A stretch of DNA of 64,000 nt from Artocarpus heterophyllus. Lineage: Eukaryota > Streptophyta > Magnoliopsida > Rosales > Moraceae. This document shows positions 1 to 12,487 of this stretch, one piece after another (within the stretch, counting starts at the first letter, position 1; each line of letters starts with the position of its first letter). The position numbers were made by a program, and so were the translations under genes. The notes under the pieces were generated by a model. The model had not been told where the DNA came from. It saw only the letters and a program-made list of their open reading frames with translations, and did no database searches. The stretch spans positions 19,877,679 through 19,941,678 of the forward strand of contig CM046348.1 of the NCBI GenBank assembly GCA_025403435.1, given 5' to 3'.

Positions 1-1202
1 AACTTGAATAAGTAAGGGCAAATAAAACCTTAAGGCCTTGTTTGTTATATAGGACTAGGACTAGGATTAGGATAAATTATCCTAGTCCTATGTTTGGTGA
101 CACCTTTGGACTGGATAATTAATCCAAAGATTCCAAAATAGTCCCACTTTTATGGGATCAATAATCCCACTCAAAACTATGGGATTATTAATCCTATGTC
201 TTGGATTACATCCAACTCAGTCCCCCACTAGTACATCGCCCCATCAGACCAAGCGACCCGCCATTGTGGACCTTGCCTCCACTAGATCTCCATCGTGTCG
301 GCACCCCTACCAGATCTTCGTCTTCGGCACCTCTACTAGATCTCCATCACACTGCACCTAACCACTGACTAACATCGTGTCTTGGACGTGATCTCCCTAC
401 CGACTTGCTCAGAACGTCATCGTACTGCTGCCTAGATCTCCATGCTTCCCTGTTGAGATTTGAAATTCCTTGCCTTCTTAGATTTTTTATGGCCACAAAA
501 TAATGTTTGATCCTTTTACTTTGTTGGCTGGTTTTAAAGATGTTGATGTTGATGTTTTTGTTTTGTGGGTGGGTATAGATGGGGATGGGCTACGATAAGG
601 GGGTGAAGCTCATGCAGCTAAGGTAGATGAGTTGGGACTTTTGGATGATGAAACTATTATTATGTGGAGCTTTTCAAGGGATCTTTTCATACTCTCTTTG
701 CCGGTGAGGGGGCTTTTTTTCATTGGGGTTTTTTGTCTTTGACTTACGGTAAAAAGAGAAAGGAGATGGAGAGAATGAGAGAGGAAAAAATTAGAGAATA
801 TACATATATTATATATATGAAAATAATCCTTCTTTATAAACTTTTTATGTTATATGATTTTATTGCTTTTATGTTATTCTATATAATTAGTTAAATTGTC
901 ATTCTAATTTCATAATTTGGATAATTATTTCAATTATAATCCAACAATACACCAATCCAGGATAATTATTTCAATTTGGATAATTATTTAATTGAGTCCA
1001 ATCCAACAATACACCAAACACAGGATAAGATTAAACATAATCCAATCCAGTCCTATCCAATCCAATCCTAACTTTATAATCCAATCCAGTCTAACATGCC
1101 AAACAAACCCTAAAGGAAAGTGTTCATATACACTTCAAACACATTTCTATTTTCCAGAATTTCTTAGCCTCCATTCTTTTCTTACATAAAAATACACCAA
1201 CA
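1..1202 (+). repeat. Partial 5' LTR of the copia element, split by a DNA transposon
   Basis: Only the last ~120 bases of the LTR are visible, divided into 1-33 and 1111-1202 by the insertion at 34-1110. They align with the end of the 3' LTR (7671-7790). No recognisable tRNA primer-binding site follows at 1203, so this part of the element is also decayed. Confidence 0.8.
34..1110. mobile_element. PIF/Harbinger-like non-autonomous DNA transposon
   Basis: The element begins GGCCTTGTTTG and ends in the reverse complement of GGGTTTGTTTGG. It is flanked by TAA at 31-33 and TAA at 1111-1113. A three-base TWA target duplication with GGxxTTGTTTG termini is typical of the PIF/Harbinger superfamily. 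The subterminal DNA is rich in GGACTAGGATT-like repeats on the left and their complements on the right. I see no transposase; the small open frames inside are not convincing. It sits in the copia 5' LTR and so is younger than that element. Confidence 0.75.
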
Positions 1203-1224
1203 ATCTTAAAGATTTTATTTTACT

Positions 1225-2040
1225 ATGATGGAGGCTGAAAAGAACATAGCATCTTTCCTTAACCGAAATGTCCAACTTGACCTTTTTGATTTCCTCGTTG
1301 GAAGGGGAGGTTGTTCTTCTTACTCGTGGCACTTAAGATCGCTTATGTGCTTAATCCAAAGACGAGCCACTCCTGGAGCCAAAGGAGGATGATTTTGATG
1401 CCATTAAAGCCGCTAGAAAAAAGAGGAAAGATGATGAAGTCATGTGTTATAGGCATATTCTCAACACTCTCTGATCATTTCAATGATCTCTACCACAATA
1501 TGAAGTCCCCGATGGAGATATGGAATGCCCTTGACTACAAATATAAGGCATAAAAAGAAGGTACGGATAAATTCCTTACTCTTAAATTTTTGAAATTTTC
1601 TATGCTTGACTCCAAGTCCACTCTAGACCAAGTTCATAAATTGCAAGTCATTGTTGCAAAACTTAAAGAGTTGAAGGTTGAGATTTTTGAATCATATCCA
1701 GTGGGGGCTATTATTGCTAAATTACCCCAATCTTGGAATGGTTATAGAAATTAAGAAACTCTTCCATATGAGGGATGACATAATTCTAGTGGAGTTGCAA
1801 AAGCACTCGAGGATCAAGGAGGAGACTAAGTCTTGTGATCCCAAAGAAAAACTTTTGGACTTTTTCAAGGTTAATATCGCTGAAACTAGTAAGTTTTAAA
1901 AGAACTTCAAGGATAACAATGACAAGAAATGCGAAAGATCTGGTGATGGCTTGAAAAAGTTTACTGAAGTTGTTTTTTTTTGTAAGAAAAAGGGCCATAG
2001 ACAAAGTGACCATAATCCAACGAAAGCATTCAATTGATAA
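1225..2040 (+). pseudogene. Copia gag relic
   Basis: Pieces in different frames match the copia gag (UBN2-type). They include KSPMEIWNALDYKYKA near 1505-1552, a segment with LTLKFLKFSMLDSKS and KLPQSWNGYR near 1570-1750, and a degraded zinc knuckle (CKKKGHRQSDH) near 1980-2020. Several frameshifts and stops separate them, and the usual final Cys of the knuckle is not seen. The gene cannot make a full Gag protein. Confidence 0.8.
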
Positions 2041-2069
2041 AGATAGATTGATCAAAGTAATAAACTCAC

Positions 2070-3785
2070 AAGTTCAGTTTATTAAACTTAGGTTATATTT
2101 TATATCATAATCAAGCAAAAGCCTCCCACAATCGTAAATCATAAATTACTATTACTGGTTAAAAATACAAGATAATTACAGATCTAGATTTTTAACGTAG
2201 CAGTAGGCAATATCCTTGTCTTATGCAGTTGTACGCCTAAAATTAATAAGAAAATAACCATAAGCATTAGCTATAGTGAAACATAAACAATTACAATTGA
2301 AAACTTGAAAAATAATTCATACAAACAACTACATTATCAAGTCTACGACTTTGAAATCACCTTTAATTTAAAATAAATTTAGGTAGACATAATTGAAAAT
2401 AATAACAAAAAAATAAAAACTAACATTTGTAGCTCAAAAAATTAGCGGAATTTAAAAAATGGTGACGATCTCCAAGTTTTTTTTTTTTTTTTTGCAAAAA
2501 TTTCTTTGAATTCCTCCTCCTTCCTCTATATCTCTTATTTTTCTCTCAAAATTTTAAGTATTTATTGACTTTATGAATAAAAAACTAATTGAAGAATTGA
2601 TGTTTGATACGGAAAACTACTGCCTTTTTATAACGAACTCGTATGATTCTTTCAAAATTTGATAGATAAAACATGATGGACTCACCGCGCGATTTGCATG
2701 GGCGGCGATATAATTTAGCCGCAATCTTCAAGTTGACGGAGTGGGTAATTGATTCTACTACAGATACATACTAGGCTCACGCTTCAAGAGGTTGCAGCAA
2801 GTTTTTATTATTTTTTTTCTTCTTTCTTCCGTTGGAATCATCTTAAATTAAATCAAAACATTTGATTTTTCGTTTTTTTTTTTACTCGTTGCATCCAAGA
2901 AGGAATCTTGATTTTAATTAATTTTTTTCTTCCTTTCCCTCCTCCGGTTCGGTTCCCCTTGGAGTGCATATTTGTTCTTGAAATCCAGTGTGGCAAAGCT
3001 GAAGGACGGGCGAAAACGCATGCATCTAGGTTGTGAGACATGTGATCCAACGGCTACAATGAGAAAGACTCAGGCGATTTACTTCTAGAGTGATCTCAAC
3101 CGTTCAATTTCTTCTGACAAGCACAACGGATGGAGGCGATCGTGGGTGTACTGGGGGCTGCTGATTGCATCGGACGCGCCCCTGCATAGCCCAAGTGGCG
3201 GGGCCCACTGCTCTCGCGGCTCGGCTTCCTTGGCTCGGCGCGGCTCATGGCAGAAAGGAGGCTGTTGGCGGCTCGGCTCTATTCTTTTGGGCTCAAAAGT
3301 TGCTACCCACATCTTTTAGAAATCAATTCTTTGGCCCCAATTGTTCTTTTCTTTTTATTTCTTCTTCCATTTTCGCCCCAATGCCATCTTTCCTTGAAAA
3401 TAAACCAAAAGAAAATAATTATTTTTCAAAACAATAATTACTAAAAATACGTAAATATTATTAAACACATATTTAATACAAAACTAATTCAAACATGAAA
3501 CATAAAAATAAATATCAAAATTAAAATCGAAATAAAACTTAATTAAACTTATGATTTTAAAATATATTTAACAAAAATAAAATAATAACTAATTAAAAAA
3601 TATTTCTAAAAATTATCAAAAATATAATTAAACAATAAATACATCAAATTACATGTATTTTACAGAAATCTCACTAGAATGCTAGAAACACACAAAAATG
3701 CTTAATTATAGGATTTAATAACAAATAAAATGTTAATCAAATTATTTCAAACTCATGAACACGCATAATTTTACTTGTCATCAAA
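2070..3785 (-). repeat. LTR-like block (minus) inserted in the copia element
   Basis: Read on the minus strand, the block starts TGATGACAAG at about 3782, preceded by a purine run (ATATGGGGTATT). An AT-rich U3 follows, then a GC-rich part near 3160-3290. It is clearly related to the block at 12488 (plus) and to the LTR at 15352-17435 (minus), sharing an internal TTATTTGTTATTAAA phrase and a later AATTGGGGCCAAAG-like phrase. The left edge is not defined. It replaces the copia protease, integrase and most of reverse transcriptase. No coding sequence is supported inside. Confidence 0.55.
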
Positions 3786-3849
3786 TACCCCATATGATTC
3801 TAATATAAAATTACTAAAAAATGATCGTCGAACTATAGCATAGCTTGAG

Positions 3850-4573
3850 TATGCTAGTGCGATTGGTAACTTAATGTATACTATGCATTAAATAAGGCCA
3901 AACATTGCTTTTGCGATGTACAAAATGTCATGGCATACGAGTAACCCAAGTGTTAAACATTCGAAAGCAATTCGAATGATACTTGGTTATCTTAAAAGGA
4001 CCATTAATTTGGGTTTGTTTTTACAATAATTATCACGTGGTATTAGAAGGGTACTCAAATACTAGTTGGATAACCAATGCAAGTAACAATAAATCTACAT
4101 CTGGTTGGATTTTCACAATTGCAAGAGAAGCCGTTTCTTGGGCTTCAAAAAAACAAATGTGCATAACTCCCTCAACAATAAAAAGTGAGTTTATAGCACT
4201 TGTGGCGACAGGAAAAGAAGCAAAATGATTGAGAAATTTATTGTTTGATATTGAGTTGTGGCTACAACTGATGCCATCTATTTCTTTGTACTACAATAGT
4301 GAAGCTACATTGTCTAGAGCTTATAATAAAGTTTATAATGAAAAGTATAAACATATTAACTTGAGATATGAGTACGTGAAACAAATAATAACCGATGATA
4401 TTATTAGTGTTGTATATGTTAGGCCCAATAAGAACCTAATGGATCTCTGGACAAAAGGCCTTTGGAGAGACTTAGTCAAAGATAGATCTAGTGAAATGGG
4501 ACTAAAACATTTTATGCAAGAGTCACCGGTGATAGTAACCCAACTATATAATAGTTGTACCACAATTCTGTAG
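3850..4573 (+). pseudogene. Copia reverse transcriptase end and RNase H relic
   Basis: The translation gives the end of copia reverse transcriptase (YASAIGNLMYT, then PSVKHSKAIRMILGYLKRT) followed by RNase H (STSGWIFTIAREAVSWASK, STIKSEFIALVATGKEAK, then a C-terminal HINLRYEYVKQ segment). A TGA at 4226-4228 replaces the Trp that normally follows GKEAK. Two RNase H acidic positions are changed: the usual DADW is SNTSW and the usual CDSQA is YNSEA. The protein would be inactive even without the stop. Confidence 0.85.
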
Positions 4574-5046
4574 TTAAATGTGGTAAGAATAATGTGACCG
4601 GGTAAGCATCGAAAAATTTATTTGTCCCTTCCAAGATGTCTGATGTAAGTAGCTATGTGGTTGATGTTGAGTGCTTAGTCTTAATAAAGTTGGTCTCAAA
4701 ATAGCTAGAGACATGATTTGAAACTTCATCTAAGTAAACATAAGGAATAATGCTATTTCTAATAAGACTGTAGCTTAGTCTTGTAAATGTTCATGAATCC
4801 AAAATAGTACACAAGGCCGGAATAGTGCGAAATAATTAGAACATAATTTGAATTCAAAAATATCTCATATGTGGTGTATTTCTAGTATTTGCTTAAGAGA
4901 CAAAGTGCAATGCAATAAGCACACTATTGTCTTGTGAATACTTTGAAGTATATTCACTAATTAAAGGTTAAAATCTAATGATATCTTCTTGTATGTATGA
5001 GTTTATCATTGTTAAATCTAGAGAAATATTAAATCTAGTAGGGAGT

Positions 5047-7790
5047 TGTTGGAGAGATTGTAATATGTCTCCTTAACATGTTTGAGATCAAAGATCATAT
5101 GGATATCAGTTAGAAAATACATCTTTAATGTGTTTAGATTTAGCTTGGAGCACCGCGATGCCCGTGTTGGAGGTTGCAACGCTAGAGGTACAAAACAACG
5201 CAAAATGGGACAGGGCTGTTGGGGCCGCTGCTCCCAAAACCAGGGCCTCAGTGCCTATTTGAAAAGGCGCTGACTGTTGGACATGGTACCCTTAAGGAGT
5301 AAAATGTTGTAAGATTTTTTTTTTGAGACTTTTTATCAATAAAGAGTTTATTTATTGTTCATATATCAATTATTGTCCTCGTTACGTTCATATCTGTTGA
5401 ATATATGATAAGCAAACAAAAGTCTGAGACTATCTGTCTAAACCTTTAAAAATCACGCATATAATGGACATATTATGCAGAAGACATGGTTCTAAAGGTG
5501 ATGGTCTAAATCATAAGATCCGCAATCAAGCGAATAAAGTTGGGCACTTTATTCATGCTAAGATTGTTATGTTGTCTACATCCCTAACAGGAGATGGCTT
5601 GTTTTGGCAATTGGAGTAGGACTCCGCGAGTAGAAACATTGGTATATTGTCATAAGTGACGATGTATTAGATCCGGACATTAAGTTGAATTGATTTGGAT
5701 TAATAATTTTGCCTGTGCAAATTAATTCACTTTAGACAATCATATGTGTTGTGTCTTAATCCTAAAATGACTAATGGGCTTGTTATCTTGACTTATGTCT
5801 TTTGATGTACCAAAAGGTGACATCCTGACTTTATGATGGTACGTATATTAGTACGTTGGATAAATGACTCTTGATAGCGTCGACCTATTATTCATATATA
5901 TGAAATCCATAGCTATTTTTGTAAAGTTAATGATATTCTCTTATATGCGTTATCCTGTAATTAGAAGATTGGAATGCTCAACCATTTGGATGCATAGGTG
6001 TAACCGAATGATATATTGTCTTTGGATAGAAACTTTTCTAATGGTGAGATAACGAAACGTAAGATAAAAATAATCAGAAAGGTAAGACAGAATTTATCTT
6101 TAAGCCGATTATGAATATCTTATAGGGATACGACACATTATAATATGTCATGGACACTTAGTTTATTTGAAGCTTCGTAATTTTATATAGTTCGAAAGTG
6201 TAACTCTAAGCTTTTAATGGAATAGCGTTAAAGTTGATAATTATAAAATATGTATCTTGGATATTGTATTTTATAATTATCAAAGCTTGAACTATATAGA
6301 TCCATCAAGTCCTTCTTTGCAATCTCATAATAAAGCCTATAACGACACGACGTACTTTTCTAATAAATTGGTGGCTTATGTTAAATTAGTAGATTAGTTG
6401 AAATTCGATAGGATTAGATAATTCATGTCTGTTTATCGGTTGAATTAATTTTGTGAATTAATTCAAGATAAGCATGTTGAATTATCAGGAATATTTATTT
6501 TCTATGAGATTATTTAGATATGGTTGTTTTGATCAGATAACTTCTCTATTGGGTTGTTTGAATTAGAACTGAGGCTCTATCTAAAGAATCTCAGGTGAAA
6601 AATAAAAGATTCTTAGGGATCAGATTATCACAAGTTCGGCATGCCAAACTAGTAGATCAACCTACCGATAGGTTAAGTTCGGCAGGCCCATCCATTAGCT
6701 CAGACTGCCGATCTAATGATAATTTGATTACGTGTTTTTGACACAATTTTCATCAGAAGTTGATCTAGATTTAAATTTTTGAGGCCTTATCTAATAATGA
6801 TTAACCCTAGGTCCGACCTATATAAATAGAGAATGAGTTTTCTCAGTTATTTAGATTAGTTGAGAAGTTAAGAGAGACTATTCTAGTGCGAGAAACTCTA
6901 AAACTCTCTAAGGACTATTGTTCACAATCAAGAACCTTAGCTCTGGGTCTTCTCAATTGGTTGGAAGGAGAGTCACCGGAGGAAGAGCTGTACGACGTAT
7001 GCCTACACGCACTCTGATCGGGGATAAAGGATAGCAAAAAAGACTAATTGGTTGAGGCTCTTATAGAAAGCCTTTCTCTTCACTAATTGCTAGTGCTCTA
7101 CAGCTTATAAAGGTTAGTAAGATCTGTCATTAATTTATGTATATAAGATATCAAACTTGTGTTTTAGAAAATACTCTGATTCAAAAAATTTTAAAAATTC
7201 CACTGTATACTTGTTTGCCAACACTGGCGCCATGGCGCCCACCGCTATAACATGTGCAAAATTTGCACAACGAGCATAGCGTCGTGATGCCAGCTTTTCT
7301 GTGCCGCAGCACTTTCCTATGCTTATTTACAATGAAAAAATGTATTTTTTGACATGTTTTGAACCAATGTAGACATTGGTTATATACTTTCATGCAAATC
7401 TGAACATCTATTAGTAATGGATATATTCGTTGTAATAAATGTATTAATACATGAATAGATACCTTTATAAATGAAGAGGTATCTTTAAGCAAAAGTTGTG
7501 TAGATTGAACTAGTTCTATCCACTCATGAAATAATACCCTGTTTTTGTTTGATCTTCAGAGTTATTGCAAAATTCATATCTTATTCTGGAATATCATATT
7601 ATTGCTAGATATATCGTTTAAGTGTTTGTTGTATCTTGGGGATAATTTACCACAAAAACTCTGTAACAAACTTGAATAAATAAGAGCAAATGAAATAATT
7701 AAAAAAAGTATTTATACACGCGTCAAACGCATTTTTATTTTCTGAAATTTCTTAACTTCCATTCTCTTCTCACACAAAAATACACCAACA
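5047..7790 (+). repeat. 3' LTR of the copia element (2.74 kb)
   Basis: The LTR starts TGTTGG and ends CCAACA, a six-base inverted end pair. It follows a short polypurine tract (TAGTAGGGAG, about 5037-5045). A TATA box and transcribed-looking leader lie in its last kilobase. The length is large for copia, so an unrecognised insertion inside is possible. Confidence 0.75.
6819..6828 (+). promoter_or_regulatory. TATA box in the copia 3' LTR
   Basis: TATATAAATA lies about 970 bases before the LTR end, followed by a leader-like stretch. It is the best candidate for the U3 promoter of this LTR. Confidence 0.5.
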
Positions 7791-7795
7791 GTTCG

Positions 7796-8701
7796 ATTGG
7801 ATGGTAGCGGACCACTTGTCATGAAAACTTCCATTTATATTTTATTTCCATTCGTGTAGATTCAATATTTTTTTTTTTCTCAAAATGAAAATTTCCTATT
7901 TATCTCATTCTCGTTTATTAATTTGTTATTATATCACCTCATATTACCATTTCCAGAAATATTTTCCCTTTCAAGGGTTGTCGTGCTCTTTTTTCTTTCT
8001 TCTTATTTCTTTCTTTCTATCATTCTTTTTTTTTTTTAATATAAATTTGGACAGAAACTAGTATGGTTTGGTTGCAGTACTGGAGTCACAATAGCAGCAT
8101 TCAAGTGCTTATTTTCTTAAAGGGCATTAGAATTTCTGAACTTTTTTTTTTTTTCAATAATCTGCAAAAACTTCATTATATAAATATAATTCTTAACCAT
8201 AATTCTAGTGAAAGTTATAACATCGTTTATTTTTATTTTTGGCAATGAAGTGCAATTTTTTTTTAGCTCACGATTCAATGCTATGAGATCACTATCATAT
8301 GAAGTTGTGGAACAAAAGCTAACGTTCTTCTTTATATTTTCATCTTATGTCATAACGAATCTTCCAAAAAGAAAATAAAATACGAAACAATTTCTTTTTG
8401 GATTATTCTTTGATTCCCCATAATTTATACTCAAAGTTCCTTCCATCTGTGTTTTAGCAAGGGAATGAGAATTCCTATTCCCAACATTGTCATTTCCCAC
8501 CAAAAAAAAAAAAAAAGCTACTTAGAAACCTTTATTTCACAAATCTCATTATATTCAAGACCCCAAATGCACATATTCCCATTCTCTATCACATAACTAT
8601 CAACACAAAATACAACTTTAATCACGTCAGAAATCTTGATAAAAGAAAAGAAATAAAATAAAGAGGGGAAATAAAAAACAACAACAACAACAAGAAGAGT
8701 C
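7796..8701. other. Intergenic DNA between the copia element and the B-box gene
   Basis: AT-rich, with several long T or A runs, and no supported gene. The right-hand 200 bases (ATAAAATAAAGAGG and CAACAACAACAACAAG) probably form the 3' untranslated region of the minus-strand B-box gene. Confidence 0.5.
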
Positions 8702-9106
8702 TCAAAGGAAGAGGAACGGCCATTTTAGCGTTCTTGAGCAATTTGTTGTGTCAAATGATTGACATTGGCTTCTCTCTGTGGAATTACTAACAAGGGTTGG
8801 AAGCACCACCTCCATTGAAACTCCAATGAGGTATCTCTGCGTGAGCTTTTGGCATGTATTGCATAGGAGGCACCTAACATGCCTGCGGGCCAAGAAGTTG
8901 GCCCCATGAACCCATTGGTCGCATTTCCTACACAAATATGCGTCGTCCGCTTGGCAATACAACGAGGCCCGCGAGCTGCATAGCTCGCAGGAAATCACCG
9001 CACATGTGACAGTACTAGCGTTAGGCCGCCGCGGAGCAGCTTCCTTGGTGGTAGGAAGCTTGAAGAACCCGCCTTGGTTGTTGCTCTCTTCCACACCTCT
9101 GCACAT
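8702..9106 (-). CDS. B-box zinc-finger microprotein, BBX30/BBX31 type
   Basis: A single-exon gene of 134 aa. I chose the ATG at 9106 because MCRG opens the known plant BBX30/31 (miP1b/miP1a) proteins; the frame upstream is open but reads like leader sequence. One B-box lies at about residues 29-66, with Zn ligands in the order CELC, C-QADDAYLC, CDQWVH and a later N-FLARRH. A second Cys pair (CLLCNTC) follows. There is no CCT domain. The C terminus ends WPFLFL, close to the PFVFL motif by which this clade binds TOPLESS corepressors. Known members act in the nucleus, bridging CONSTANS or other B-box partners to TOPLESS, or acting in HY5-linked light signalling. Nothing looks broken. Residues 75-128 are poorly conserved by eye. 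Confidence 0.88.
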   Translation of the reverse strand: MCRGVEESNNQGGFFKLPTTKEAAPRRPNASTVTCAVISCELCSSRASLYCQADDAYLCRKCDQWVHGANFLARRHVRCLLCNTCQKLTQRYLIGVSMEVVLPTLVSNSTERSQCQSFDTTNCSRTLKWPFLFL

Positions 9107-9181
9107 TTTTTTTTCTTTGCTTTCTTTTTTGAGGAGTACTAGGCTCAATGTGTAATGGCCAAAAAATTGGAAGGACAAGGG

Positions 9182-9216
9182 TAAATTATAGGGGGGAGAG
9201 AGAGAGAGAGAGAGAG
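9182..9216 (-). promoter_or_regulatory. Possible core promoter of the B-box gene: TATA-like box and (CT)n
   Basis: On the minus strand, a run of about ten CT units (9196-9216) leads into CCCCTATAATTTA (9182-9194), about 80 bases before the start codon. A TATA-like box at this distance would allow a leader of about 50 nt. (CT)n tracts are common at plant core promoters. This is inference from position. Confidence 0.35.
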
Positions 9217-9875
9217 GGGTCACATATGGTTGGAGATGATATGAGAAATTCCGTCCTAGAATTTGAACATTATGACAACCATGCCATTCTGTCACAATTG
9301 AGTGTCATTGTCTTTCTTTTCCTAATTTTTCATCTTTTTTTTTTTTTTTGAGATTTGTGGCTGTTAAATATGCAAAAGACTGTTCCATAATCTTATGCAA
9401 AATGAGATTTTGGTATGATTAGTAGTGAGATAAGGGGATAATAAAGTCCTTCTAACACCACTAGTGTTGACAAAACATGAGAGCAGAATACATGGTTAAA
9501 AGCTTAATTAAAGCTTTTTTAAGCTTTATGTGATGCTTGAGGGGACGGGTGGAAATAGGCCATGGTATTTTGTCGTTGAGTGGTTACCAAGTCAATTATA
9601 GATAATCAAAGAAGAAACTCGTGTTGTATGGCCAAGAATTAAAGTCCTTACAATGTGGGGGCCACAAGGTCCACTGGCTTCTTTGCACGTAGGGCAACTT
9701 GGGTTAAACTTGGAAACTGATTTGACCCATTTGGTTCTTTCTTGTTCCTATTACACTCCTGTACGCAAGTTCTTTCTTTTTTGGACCCTAAAAAAGTTTT
9801 AAAAAATAATTAAAAGAAACAGACGGTTGGGCCAGTGAGTAGAACAGGTGTCCTTGTCCACAAATTGATTAAGTC

Positions 9876-9881
9876 CACGTG
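9876..9881. promoter_or_regulatory. G-box CACGTG upstream of the B-box gene
   Basis: CCACGTGT lies about 770 bases before the start codon. G-boxes bind HY5 and PIF bZIP/bHLH factors, and BBX30/31 are known HY5 targets in Arabidopsis. Use of this site here is inferred. A second CACGTG at 11764-11769 is too far away to assign. Confidence 0.35.
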
Positions 9882-12487
9882 TATGGTTGATAGTTGAAGC
9901 GTCTTTGGGAGCTCTCATGAACAATGATTGCCATCCGATTTGAGTTTGTGACCAACAAATATTTAGAATATTCAAAAGCAATGAACAAAATAGGTGCCTA
10001 AATTTAGGTTCTTCTCTCTTTCTTTCTTTTTTTTTTTAATTGAATATCTGGGGTGACAAATTGATGAATCCAAACCACTTGTTTGATAGACCAGCAGAGG
10101 GGCCAGTTGCTAGACTTTGATGAGAATTTATCCACCTAATTGATTATTTAATGTTAAAATAACTAAATAAATAAACTGATGGAACCGTCGGCTGCCACGG
10201 TTTTTGTTTTTGGTGGTTGGAATGTATGGCTTAGGAGAGAGGCTTTTAATTCTTTCTATTGGGTCATAGATATGTAAAATCATGACAATGTACACGTCTC
10301 ACCGCCTTTCTATTTTGAGAAAGCTTTAAGATTATCATTCTTGTTAAAAAAATTAAAAAAAAGAGAGAGAGAGAAGATAATTATAAGGAGATTCTGTAAA
10401 AGAGCTTGATAGTGCTTCTTTCTAATATCACGTCAAATTTAACGAAAGACAATTAAAAACTAGGAGTTTGGGTTGTGTGTGTGTGTTTTTATCTAGTTAA
10501 TTATCTATTATTTAGTTTTATATTTTTTTTATATTTGAATTAAATTAATATTATTTTTTTTTTCAATATTTGAATTAGAATAGGTTTATTTTTGTCTCTC
10601 TTTTTCCTCTCTAAAATCCCTAAACTACCAGCCACTGTTCTCGCTTCTCAACTGCCACCGTCGCCACCTCTCCATGACCGCGCCTCCCAGTCATTGGACA
10701 CCACCCTCCCCGCTGCAATGGACTCCCCTTGCTGTCGTCGTGCCGTCACCCACGCCCTCAACGCGGCTGCTGCTACCGCCTCCATATCACCAGTGGCTGC
10801 TGAAAATTGTCAAACACCATTCCCAATGCACAAGACCCGACCAAACCACTCACGGTTATTCACATAAAAAATTCCATCAAACTCACCTCTTTCAATTATC
10901 TCTTCTCTATCAAACTCACCTCCACCAATTATCTCTTTAAACGACAAAATTAGAATTTCTTCATGGAGCTCCATCTTGTGGGACACAATGACAATATAAT
11001 TAAATAAATTACATAAAATAATTTGAATTCTGTAAATATTAGAAATTTAGATTCTCTTTCTTTTTTGTTTTCTAGTTAGTTTCTTATTTTTGAATATTTG
11101 AATTAAATTAAAATTATTCTGATAAATTCTATAAATACTCAGTTTATTCAATAGAATAGCTGTGCCAAATTTTCCTCAATAGAACAGCTGTGCTAAATTT
11201 TCTTTCTATCTTACTCTCTATAAAATTATCTCTAACAATGTAGTTTGAAATCTTTTTGTTTGTTTGTTTTTTTCTTAAGAATAGAGTTGAAATCTTAATT
11301 ACCAACCAATTGTCTTAAACTATCAAGTATGGTGGCATATTGATAAAGGGTTATTGTGTTTAGGTTTATAGTAAAAATTTTGAGTATCGAGTGCTCTCTT
11401 TTTAGAGTCTTTAATGTGAAACCTTATTTTTATCAATTAGGTATTTAATTTAGTGTGTCTAGGACTACGTCCTTTGTATCTTGAATACAACATATTTAAT
11501 ATGGCTAGAATAACATGCTTTTTGTCGAAAAGTAGCCCACTATTAGGGCATTTCATCTAACTTTATAGTCTAGAACAATCTTTTTGACAACACATCTATA
11601 ACAAATATGCTAATGTCCGTCGCTCATTCCTCTATATGTATAGATACCACTTGTTTTATAATTTCTTTGATTAGCATCGTAGAGTTCCGTCGTGAACTCG
11701 TGTTAGAATTAACAACACGTTTTAAAATATCAACTTCCTTGTCCCTGTTCAAGCAACACAAGTCACGTGGGAGAATTTTCACAAATTTGACGTCAAACCC
11801 AAAGCCAGTAGATACTTGATTTTTTTTTTTTTCTAAATCAGTAGATACTTTATTAATATAGCAAGGAAGATTCTTAGCGTGTGAAAAACATTAAGACTAG
11901 CCAACGAGTGGCTTAACTTTGGTCTTGGACAAGATTTTAATTCAAAAAAAATAATTCCCCGTTGGTATGCTAAAGAAGACATTTAAAAGGTTTAACCTTT
12001 TCCCGTAGTGAAAAGTAGTTTCTTTTGTTGCAGTCCGACTAGAATTGGCGACGAAAGGTCCAAGATCCATCCTTGTGTGATAAAGTATAACAAAGACAGT
12101 TCCAGAAGGGGATAAAAAAAAGGAAAAAAATAAAATATAGGCCACTTGATCAATTCCATTACTTGAAAATTGTAAAAGATAAATAAACTTTGTTTCGAAA
12201 AACAATAAGAAAAAATATTGGTTCTATTTTTAAAAAGTGTGTTGTTATTTTTAAAAACACAAAAATTGAAAATGGTTTTAAAAATGTGTTTGGTTAAAAC
12301 TCTGATCTAAAACAAAACAAAAACATTTTTTAAAACACCCAAAAAAGTCCTAAAAATGAAAAAAAAAAAGTTGTTTTCTTTTGTTTTCATTATCAACCCC
12401 AAACCAGGTGCCTAATTGGGGCCCATCCACTGGAGCCCAACCTCACCGGAGCAACCCCCATGATAACCCACCATCTTCGACCTCGCT

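Larger units (their letters stand above)
1..7790 (+). mobile_element. Decayed Ty1/copia LTR retrotransposon
   Basis: The window opens inside the 5' LTR of this element. Bases 1-30 plus 1114-1202 match 7671-7790, the end of the 3' LTR, and both end in TACACCAACA. In order it holds a gag relic, a foreign insertion at about 2.07-3.79 kb, the end of reverse transcriptase and RNase H, a polypurine tract and a long 3' LTR. Protease, integrase and most of reverse transcriptase are gone. The start lies outside the window, so the target duplication cannot be checked; the five bases after the 3' LTR are GTTCG. The copia assignment rests on the gag and RNase H translations. Confidence 0.85.
9107..12487. 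other. Promoter-side intergenic DNA
   Basis: About 3.4 kb upstream of the B-box gene without a supported gene. It holds the sites above, a (GA)n patch near 10361-10376, a (GT)n patch near 10473-10487 and several T runs. A short imperfect inverted stretch rich in TTTTAAAAACA near 12225-12360 may be an old MITE. The Pro/Ser/Thr-rich frames at 10592-10940 are not convincing. Confidence 0.5.

Noticed and set aside
10592..10940. Overlapping Pro/Ser/Thr-rich frames upstream of the B-box gene
   Set aside because: Two frames compete over the same CCACC-rich stretch. No domain, no splice context and no family resemblance.
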